Assembly (NCBI RefSeq): GCF_004785955.1
Contig: NZ_ML214300.1
Location: 823,789 to 887,788, forward strand
DNA from: Halostella litorea
Lineage (GTDB): Archaea; Halobacteriota; Halobacteria; Halobacteriales; Natronoarchaeaceae
Length of the DNA stretch: 64,000 bases
Direction of reading: 5' to 3'
Shown here: piece by piece, positions 58,251 through 64,000 of the stretch
How positions within the stretch are numbered: the first letter of the stretch is position 1
Layout: each line of letters starts with the position of its first letter
Program-made: the position numbers and the translations under genes
The notes under the pieces: model-generated
The model's database searches: none
The model's input: the letters and a program-made list of their open reading frames with translations, nothing else
What the model was told of the DNA's origin: nothing

Positions 58251-59339
58251 ATGAGTAAAGATTCAGGTGCGGCGAGCGGCGTCGCGGACGGGTCCGACCC
58301 GATCCGGGTCGGGCTGAACGGCTTCGGTCGCATCGGGCGGAACGTCCTTCGCGCCACGCTGGACACGGCCGGCGTCGAGGTCGTCGGGATCAACGACGTG
58401 ATGGACGCCGAGGACATGGCGTACCTGTTCGAGTACGACAGCGTCCACGGCAGCGTCGACGGCGTCTCGCTCGACGACGACGGCGACCTCGTCGTCGGCG
58501 AGCGCACGTTCCCGATCTTCTCGGAGAAGGACCCGGCGAAGCTCCCGTGGGGCGAGTACGACGTCGACGTCGCCTTCGAGTGTACCGGCCTGTTCCGCAA
58601 CTACGACGACGCCCACAAGCACGTCGAGGCCGGCGCGGACAAGGCGGTCATCTCCGCGCCGCCGAAAGGCGAGAAGGAGGTCAAGACGATCGTCTACGGC
58701 GTCAACCACGACGAGTACGACGGCGAGGACGTCGTCTCGAACGCCTCCTGTACGACGAACTCCGTCTCGCCGGTCGCGAAGGTGTTAGACGAGGAGTTCG
58801 GCATCGAGTCGGGCATGCTGACGACCGTCCACGCCTACACCGGCTCCCAGAACCTCATCGACGGCCCGAAGGCCAAGACCCGCCGCGGCCGCGCGGCCGC
58901 CGAGAACATCGTGCCGACCTCGACCGGCGCGGCGCAGGCGACGACCGAGGTCCTGCCGGAACTGGAGGGCAAGTTGGACGGCATGGCGATGCGCGTCCCC
59001 GTCCCCGACGGCTCGATCACCGACCTCACGGTCGACCTGGAGGAGGACGTCTCCGCCGAGGAGGTCAACGAGGCGTTCAAGGCCGCCGCCGACGGCGAAC
59101 TGGAGGGCGTGCTCGGCTACACCGAGGACGAGGTCGTCTCCCGGGACATCGTCGGCGTCCCCTTCTCCTCGATGGTGGACCTGGAGTCCACGATGGAGGT
59201 CGAACGTGAGGGCGGCCTGATCAAGGTGCTCGCGTGGTACGACAACGAGTACGGCTTCGCCAACCGCATGCTCGACGTCGCCGGCCTCGTCGCCGAGACC
59301 GAAACCGAGGAGTCCACCGAGGTCGAACCCTCGGCCTGA
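58251..59339 (+). CDS. gapA: Type I NAD(P)-dependent glyceraldehyde-3-phosphate dehydrogenase
   Basis: 362 aa. An acidic N-terminal extension (MSKDSGAASGVADGSD) precedes the Rossmann start IRVGLNGFGRIGRNVLRATL. The catalytic Cys lies in VVSNASCTTNSVSPVAKVL, substrate residues in VPTSTGAAQAT, and the end has AWYDNEYGFANRMLDV. This is the classical bacterial-type enzyme, found in haloarchaea as the glycolytic GAPDH. pgk begins 8 nt after its stop, so both are in one operon. The C-terminus has an acidic tail. Confidence 0.96.
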   Translation: MSKDSGAASGVADGSDPIRVGLNGFGRIGRNVLRATLDTAGVEVVGINDVMDAEDMAYLFEYDSVHGSVDGVSLDDDGDLVVGERTFPIFSEKDPAKLPWGEYDVDVAFECTGLFRNYDDAHKHVEAGADKAVISAPPKGEKEVKTIVYGVNHDEYDGEDVVSNASCTTNSVSPVAKVLDEEFGIESGMLTTVHAYTGSQNLIDGPKAKTRRGRAAAENIVPTSTGAAQATTEVLPELEGKLDGMAMRVPVPDGSITDLTVDLEEDVSAEEVNEAFKAAADGELEGVLGYTEDEVVSRDIVGVPFSSMVDLESTMEVEREGGLIKVLAWYDNEYGFANRMLDVAGLVAETETEESTEVEPSA

Positions 59340-59347
59340 ACCAGCCC

Positions 59348-60559
59348 ATGTTTCAGACCCTCGACGACCTCGCCCCCGAGCAGCGACTGCTGGTCCGCCT
59401 CGACCTGAACGCGCCGGTCGAGGACGGCCGCGCACAGGACAACCGCCGGTTCGAGCGCCACGCCGAGACCGTCCAGGAACTGCTCGACGCGGGCCACGCC
59501 GTCGTCATGATGGCCCACCAGGGCCGGCCCGGCCGCGACTCGTTCGTCTCGCTTTCGAGCCACGCCGAGGTGCTCGCCTCCCACCTCGACCGCGACGTCG
59601 CGTTCGTCGACGACGTGTACGGCGACGACGCGCTGGCCGCCATCGAGGACACCGCGGGCGGCGAGGCACTCCTGCTGGAGAACGTCCGCTTCCTGGAGGA
59701 CGAGGAACTGGGCGACCGTTCGCCCGCCGAGCACGCCGAGAGCGACTTCGTACGGACGCTCGCGCCGGCGTTCGATGCCTACGTCAACGACGCCTACTCC
59801 GCGGCCCACCGCGCCCACGCCTCCATCGTCGGCTTCCCCGAGGTCATGGACGCCTACGCCGGGCGCGTGATGGTCGACGAGTACGAGTACAACACCAGCG
59901 TCGAGCGCCGCGAGTTCGACGGCAAGGTGACGATGGCGCTCGGCGGCACGAAGGCCGAGGACGTGATCGCCGCGATGGAGCACTTAGACGAGAAGGTCGA
60001 CCAGTTCCTGCTCGGCGGCGTCGTGGGCGAACTGTTCCTCCGCGCGGCGGGCTACCCCGTCGGCCACGACCTGCCCGAGGGACCCGACCTCTACGACGAG
60101 AACTACGAGAAAAACGCCGAGACCATCGAGCGCGTCCTGGAGGAGTACGGCGACCGCATCGCGCTGGCCGAGGACATGGCCTACGAGGCCGACGACGGCG
60201 AGCGCGCCGAACACGACGTCGACGCCATCGACGAGAAGTCGGTGTCGTACATGGACGTCGGCCACGACACCGTCGAGAAGTACGTCCCGCACGTCGAGGA
60301 GAGCGAGGCCGTCCTCGTGAAGGGCGCGCTCGGCGTCTTCGAGGACGAGCGCTTCAGCTACGGCACCGTCGAGGTGCTCCGCGCGGTCGCCGAGTCCGAC
60401 TGCTTCTCGGTGGTCGGCGGCGGCGACACCTCCCGCACCGTCGAGATGTACGACCTGGGCCGCGGGAACTTCGACCACCTCTCCATCGCCGGCGGCGCGT
60501 ACCTGCGCGCGCTCACCGGCGAGCCGCTGGCCGCCGTCGAGGCGCTACGGCAGGACTGA
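59348..60559 (+). CDS. pgk: Phosphoglycerate kinase
   Basis: 403 aa from the ATG at 59348. N-terminal substrate-binding motif LLVRLDLNAPVEDGRAQDNR, then MMAHQGRPGRDSFVSL, LLENVRFLEDEELGD, the hinge VNDAYSAAHRAHASIVGFPE, ALGGTKAEDV and the nucleotide-binding VVGGGDTSRTVE. Complete, with length normal for archaeal PGK. It converts 1,3-bisphosphoglycerate and ADP to 3-phosphoglycerate and ATP, the step after GAPDH, and is encoded directly behind gapA. Confidence 0.96.
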   Translation: MFQTLDDLAPEQRLLVRLDLNAPVEDGRAQDNRRFERHAETVQELLDAGHAVVMMAHQGRPGRDSFVSLSSHAEVLASHLDRDVAFVDDVYGDDALAAIEDTAGGEALLLENVRFLEDEELGDRSPAEHAESDFVRTLAPAFDAYVNDAYSAAHRAHASIVGFPEVMDAYAGRVMVDEYEYNTSVERREFDGKVTMALGGTKAEDVIAAMEHLDEKVDQFLLGGVVGELFLRAAGYPVGHDLPEGPDLYDENYEKNAETIERVLEEYGDRIALAEDMAYEADDGERAEHDVDAIDEKSVSYMDVGHDTVEKYVPHVEESEAVLVKGALGVFEDERFSYGTVEVLRAVAESDCFSVVGGGDTSRTVEMYDLGRGNFDHLSIAGGAYLRALTGEPLAAVEALRQD

Positions 60560-60643
60560 CAACGGCCGTATCCAGGCCCAGCACGGTTCTCCTTCGCCCG
60601 CTACGGCGCGTACGCCTTTGTCCGTGGCCGGGGAACGTCGTGC

Positions 60644-61354
60644 ATGTCCGACGACCGCGACCGGTCGGGCGACCGCCTTGATGCGGAGGACCAGGAGGTC
60701 GCCGCCGAGATAGCCGACGAGACGGACCCCCTGCTCGAACTGCTGTCGAACTACTACCGGACCGGCGTGAGCCAGGCCAACAGCAGTCAGACCCGGATCG
60801 ACGGGACGACGAACTGGGCGATCACGGTGCTCGCGGCGCTGCTGTCGGTCGTGTTCTCCAGGCCGGAGATGCCCGCGTACCTCCTGCTGGTGGGTATCGT
60901 CATCCTCGCGGCGTTCCTCTCCTTCGAGGTCCGGCGCTACCGCTTCTACGACCTGTACCGGTCGCGGGTCCGGTTCATCGAGGAGAACGTGTTCGCGAAC
61001 GCGCTGGACCCGGTCGGCCCGGAGCACGCCGACTGGCGCGCGGAGCTGAGCGACGACCTCCGCAACCCCACGTTCAAGGTGACGACGCGGGAGGCGCTCT
61101 CCCGGCGCGTCCGCCGCGTCTACGGGCTGCTGTTCACGATGCTCGGCGTCGCGTGGGCGGCGAAGGTCACGCTGTTCACACCGGAGTCACAGTGGGCGGA
61201 GGCGGCCGCGCTCCCGGGCGTTCCCGGAGTCGCCGTCGCCACCGCCCTCGGGGTGTTCTACCTCGCGGTCGTCGCCGTCGCGAAGTGGCCCGGCGACCGC
61301 GAGGCGAAAGGCGAGATCCACGACGAGGAGCCCGGGAAGTGGAAGGGGAGGTAG
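60644..61354 (+). CDS. DUF2270 membrane protein
   Basis: 236 aa. A hydrophilic N-terminus contains LLELLSNYYRTGVSQANSSQ and RIDGTTNWAITVLAALLSVV. About four transmembrane helices lie in two pairs (residues ~66-105 and ~160-225) separated by a cytoplasmic segment with SFEVRRYRFYDLYRSRVRFI. These match the DUF2270 family of predicted integral membrane proteins. The function is unknown. The gene stands alone, 84 nt after pgk. Confidence 0.85.
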   Translation: MSDDRDRSGDRLDAEDQEVAAEIADETDPLLELLSNYYRTGVSQANSSQTRIDGTTNWAITVLAALLSVVFSRPEMPAYLLLVGIVILAAFLSFEVRRYRFYDLYRSRVRFIEENVFANALDPVGPEHADWRAELSDDLRNPTFKVTTREALSRRVRRVYGLLFTMLGVAWAAKVTLFTPESQWAEAAALPGVPGVAVATALGVFYLAVVAVAKWPGDREAKGEIHDEEPGKWKGR

Positions 61355-61403
61355 CCCGCGGCGACCGCCCACGCTTATCCCGGCCGTCGCCGTAGCGCCG
61401 GCC

Positions 61404-61898
61404 ATGCGAGTCGGCATCGTCTCGGACACCCACGACAACGTGGACGTCGTCGAGCGGGCGGTCGAACACTTCGAGGGCGAGGGCGTCGACGCCGTCGTCC
61501 ACTGCGGCGACTTCGTCGCGCCGTTCTCCGCGACGCCGTTCGACGCGGACTGGGAGTTTCACGCCGTCCGGGGCAACAACGACGGCGAGTGGAACCTCCA
61601 GTCGACGGTGGAGGAGTTCGGCACGTACCACGGGGAACTCGCGGAGCTAACGCTCGACGGCGCCGACGTCGCGGTGTACCACGGCACGAGCATCCCTATC
61701 GTCGAGGCGCTCGTCGACTGCGGGGAATACGACTACGTCTGCCACGGCCACACCCACCAGCGCCGCCACGACGCGGGCGGGACCGTCCGGATCAACCCCG
61801 GCGGGATCGCCATCCCGCCCGCGCCGGAATCGCTCCACGTCGCGGTGCTCGACACGGGGACCGGCGAGGTGGCGTTCGAGCGGATCGGGGACGCGTAA
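61404..61898 (+). CDS. YfcE/MJ0936-family metallophosphoesterase
   Basis: 164 aa. Metal-binding motifs of the calcineurin-like fold: IVSDTHDN, VVHCGDFV, VRGNNDGEWN, VYHGTS, CHGHTHQRRHD. This set and the short length define the YfcE/MJ0936 phosphodiesterase group, which uses two Mn or Ni ions and acts on phosphodiesters in vitro. The natural substrate is unknown. Confidence 0.92.
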   Translation: MRVGIVSDTHDNVDVVERAVEHFEGEGVDAVVHCGDFVAPFSATPFDADWEFHAVRGNNDGEWNLQSTVEEFGTYHGELAELTLDGADVAVYHGTSIPIVEALVDCGEYDYVCHGHTHQRRHDAGGTVRINPGGIAIPPAPESLHVAVLDTGTGEVAFERIGDA

Positions 61899-61981
61899 GT
61901 AGCGGGCGCGGCGCGCACAGCCACCTCGGATCGCGGCGCGGGACCGTCAGTATCATTCCCTCCCCCGACCCAGATGCCCCC

Positions 61982-62935
61982 ATGAACGAGGAGTTCCGCG
62001 GACCGGCCGAGACCGCCGTCGACCAGTGTCTCGACCTCGGACCGGACGAGTCGGTCGCCGTCGTCACCGACGACAAGCGCCTGCCGATCGGCGAGTCGCT
62101 GTACGAGGTCGCGAGCGAGGTCACCGACGACGCCGTGTTGCTCCGGTACCCGCCGGGCGACCAGCACGGCGAGGAGCCGCCCGCGCCGGTCGCCGCGGCG
62201 ATGCGCGACGCCGACGCGTTCCTCGCGCCGACGACCAAGAGCATCAGCCACACCCGCGCCCGCGGCGACGCCTGCGAGGCCGGCGCGCGCGGCGCGACCC
62301 TGCCGGGGATCACCGAGGAGGTGTTCCTGACCGGCCTCGACGCGGACTACGAGCGGATCCGCGCCGAGTGCGAGGCGATGCTGGGGAAGGTCGCCGACGC
62401 CGACGAGGTGCGGGTCACCACGGAACTGGGCACCGACTTCACGGTCTACCCGGGCGAGCGCGAGTGGCGCGACGACCACGGACTGATCCGGGAGCCGGGG
62501 TCGTTCTCGAACCTGCCCGCCGGCGAGGTGTTCGTCAGCCCCGAGACGGCCGAGGGGAGGTACGTCGTCGACGGGACGATGATGCCCCACGGCCTGCTCG
62601 ACGACGGCGAGACGCTGACGTTCGACGTCGAGGACGGGCAGGTCACGTCGATCAGCGACGACGAGATCCGCGAGCAGGTCGAGACGGCCGCCGGGGAAGT
62701 CGGCGACGCGGCGTACAACCTCGCGGAACTGGGCATCGGGACGAACGTCGCCGTCACCGAACTCGTCGGCTCCGTCCTGCTGGACGAGAAGGCGGCCGGC
62801 ACCGTCCACGTCGCGCTCGGCGACGACGCCGGCATCGGCGGCGACACGGACGCGCCGATCCACCTGGACGGGATCATCCGCGACCCGACGGTGTACGTCG
62901 ACGGCGAGCGGATCGAACTCCCCGACGGCGTCTGA
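61982..62935 (+). CDS. M29-like aminopeptidase
   Basis: 317 aa from the ATG at 61982. It has features of the thermophilic aminopeptidase M29 family: AFLAPTTKSISHTRARGDAC, GTDFTVYPGERE, SNLPAGEVFVSPETAEGRYV with metal-binding Glu, ELGIGTN and VHVALGDDAGIGGDTDAPIH with DGII. It is shorter than typical M29 enzymes (about 400 residues), mostly in the N-terminal domain, as in the archaeal subgroup. It would release N-terminal residues from peptides in the cytoplasm. Confidence 0.82.
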   Translation: MNEEFRGPAETAVDQCLDLGPDESVAVVTDDKRLPIGESLYEVASEVTDDAVLLRYPPGDQHGEEPPAPVAAAMRDADAFLAPTTKSISHTRARGDACEAGARGATLPGITEEVFLTGLDADYERIRAECEAMLGKVADADEVRVTTELGTDFTVYPGEREWRDDHGLIREPGSFSNLPAGEVFVSPETAEGRYVVDGTMMPHGLLDDGETLTFDVEDGQVTSISDDEIREQVETAAGEVGDAAYNLAELGIGTNVAVTELVGSVLLDEKAAGTVHVALGDDAGIGGDTDAPIHLDGIIRDPTVYVDGERIELPDGV

Positions 62936-62971
62936 CCGCGGCCTTTTCCTCGCCCGGCCCGTAGCGGGGGC

Positions 62972-64000
62972 ATGACCGACCGACGCACAGCCGCGCTCCC
63001 GCTCGCCGCGACCGCGGTCCTCCTGCTCGCCACCGGCCGGGCGCGTGCGCACGTCCGCTACGTCACCGAGGGGTCTGGCGACCCGGTCGACGCCGTCCGG
63101 TTCGTCGTACAGGTGCTCTCGACGCCGCTACACGCGGGGCTGTTTCTCGGCGGCGGCGCACTCGTCGCCGCGGCGGCGGCCGGCTACCTCCGCGTCCGCC
63201 CGGCGGCGTACGACCTGGCGGTCCTCCGCCGGACGCTCCACGAATACGTCGACCTCGTGCCGTGGATGCTCCGCCTGAGCGTCGGCCTCCCGCTGGTCGG
63301 CGCGGGCTTCGCGGGGTACTTCTTCAGCCCGGCGGTGCCCGCGACGACGCGGCTGTTCCAGGTGGTCGTCGGGTTCCTCCTGCTGTTCGGCCTCGCGACG
63401 CGGTTCGTCGCCGCGGTGGCGCTGGCGGCGTACCTCGCCCGCCTCGCCGTCGAGCCCCAGCTGTTGCTCGCGACCGAGTACGTCGGCGCGCTGCTCGGTA
63501 TCGTCCTCGTCGGGAGCGGCCGGCCCAGCGCGGACCAGATGTTCAAGGAGGTGGCCGAGGACGGCCGGACGATCTACTCCACGGTCGACCCGTTCCGCGG
63601 CCTCTCGAAGCGGGTCGACGCCGCCGTCTCGCCGTACGAGGACTACGCGGCGACGGCGGTCCGGGTGGCGCTGGGCGTCAACTTCGTCTACCTCGGCTTC
63701 GTCGAGAAGCTGCTGAACCCCGGCCGCGCCCTGCAGGTGGTCGCGAAGTACGACCTGACCGCGGTCGTCCCCGTCGAGCCCGGCCTCTGGGTCGTCGGGG
63801 CCGGCCTCGCGGAGATGACCCTCGGCGTCTTCCTGATTGCGGGGCTCTTTACCCGCGCCGGCGCGGCGGTCGCGTTCGTCCTGTTCACGACGACGCTGTT
63901 CGGCCTGCCGGACGACCCCGTGATCGCCCACATCTCGCTGTTCGGCCTCGCCTCGATGCTGTTCATCACGGGCAGCGGGCCGCTGGCGCTGGACAACTGG
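62972..64000 (+). CDS. DoxX-family membrane protein, 3'-truncated by window
   Basis: 343 codons are open from the ATG at 62972 to the window end with no stop. It begins MTDRRTAALPLAATAVLLLA, a signal-like helix, and continues with about eight more hydrophobic segments. The C-terminal part (VALGVNFVYLGFVEKLLNPG, then GLAEMTLGVFLIAGLFTRAG) is DoxX-like, with a similar unit in the N-terminal half, so it is a tandem DoxX/DoxD-type protein. Family members act as quinone-linked oxidoreductase subunits or in membrane redox control. The exact role is unknown. Confidence 0.75.
   Translation, partial: MTDRRTAALPLAATAVLLLATGRARAHVRYVTEGSGDPVDAVRFVVQVLSTPLHAGLFLGGGALVAAAAAGYLRVRPAAYDLAVLRRTLHEYVDLVPWMLRLSVGLPLVGAGFAGYFFSPAVPATTRLFQVVVGFLLLFGLATRFVAAVALAAYLARLAVEPQLLLATEYVGALLGIVLVGSGRPSADQMFKEVAEDGRTIYSTVDPFRGLSKRVDAAVSPYEDYAATAVRVALGVNFVYLGFVEKLLNPGRALQVVAKYDLTAVVPVEPGLWVVGAGLAEMTLGVFLIAGLFTRAGAAVAFVLFTTTLFGLPDDPVIAHISLFGLASMLFITGSGPLALDNW

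Overview
This window is chromosomal DNA of a haloarchaeon (class Halobacteria). Base composition is very GC-rich by eye and the proteins are strongly acidic. Many exported proteins carry twin-arginine signals ending in a lipobox, and many genes have a TATA-like box 25-30 nt before the start codon, as expected of leaderless mRNAs. Marker genes agree: a fused double-fold histone, an RPA-type ssDNA-binding protein, archaeal CCA transferase, ribosomal protein L10e, MptD, type I and type II GAPDH, and bacterioopsin-activator-type HTH regulators. No phage, plasmid, transposase or CRISPR array was seen. The gene content is mostly core chromosome with small accessory patches.

Layout. 1-1.2 kb: zinc/manganese ABC uptake (ATPase cut by the window edge, substrate-binding protein ZnuA). 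1.3-9.7 kb: a minus-strand MoxR / DUF58 / DUF7519-like / DUF7269-like / transglutaminase operon joined by ATGA overlaps, followed by a preQ0-type transporter and a small acidic protein. 9.8-17.7 kb: a propeller lipoprotein behind a 33-bp palindrome, a GH5-like secreted mannanase, a 1,100-residue HTH-NTPase-TPR protein and a UDP-GlcNAc 2-epimerase. 17.8-25 kb: tRNAs Ile2, Asn and Arg, a processive GT2 synthase, cca, and the hdaI-histone-rpa2 block. 25-32.8 kb: DUF309 protein, sensor kinase, azf-like glucose-6-phosphate dehydrogenase, mptD, arfB-like hydrolase, small acidic proteins and the otsA-otsB trehalose pair. 32.8-41.8 kb: ABC exporter, DUF192 protein, tRNAs Val and Phe with repeats derived from their 3' ends, and two large PAS sensor proteins. 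41.9-51.2 kb: accessory exported proteins, an H-NOX/chemoreceptor operon, a secreted trypsin-fold peptidase, a Gly/Arg-rich exported protein and another kinase. 51.2-64 kb: Nudix, MsrB, zinc-finger proteins, L10e, ATP-grasp ligase, Hsp20, the gapB / gapA-pgk locus, DUF2270 protein, phosphodiesterase, M29-like aminopeptidase and a DoxX-family protein running off the end.

How the genes work together. Lower glycolysis and gluconeogenesis sit at one locus: divergent type II and type I GAPDH, then pgk. A TrmB-like operator and a palindromic TATA region lie between them. azf would feed the oxidative pentose phosphate route, and otsAB would draw on glucose-6-phosphate for trehalose. The rpa2-histone-hdaI block groups DNA-binding and deacetylase functions. 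The most distinctive system is the two-gene H-NOX and chemoreceptor operon near 44.5-46.6 kb, predicted to couple NO sensing to taxis. A second unusual pattern is that three of five tRNA genes are followed by truncated copies of their own 3' ends, set in related GAGCGAA-type spacers.
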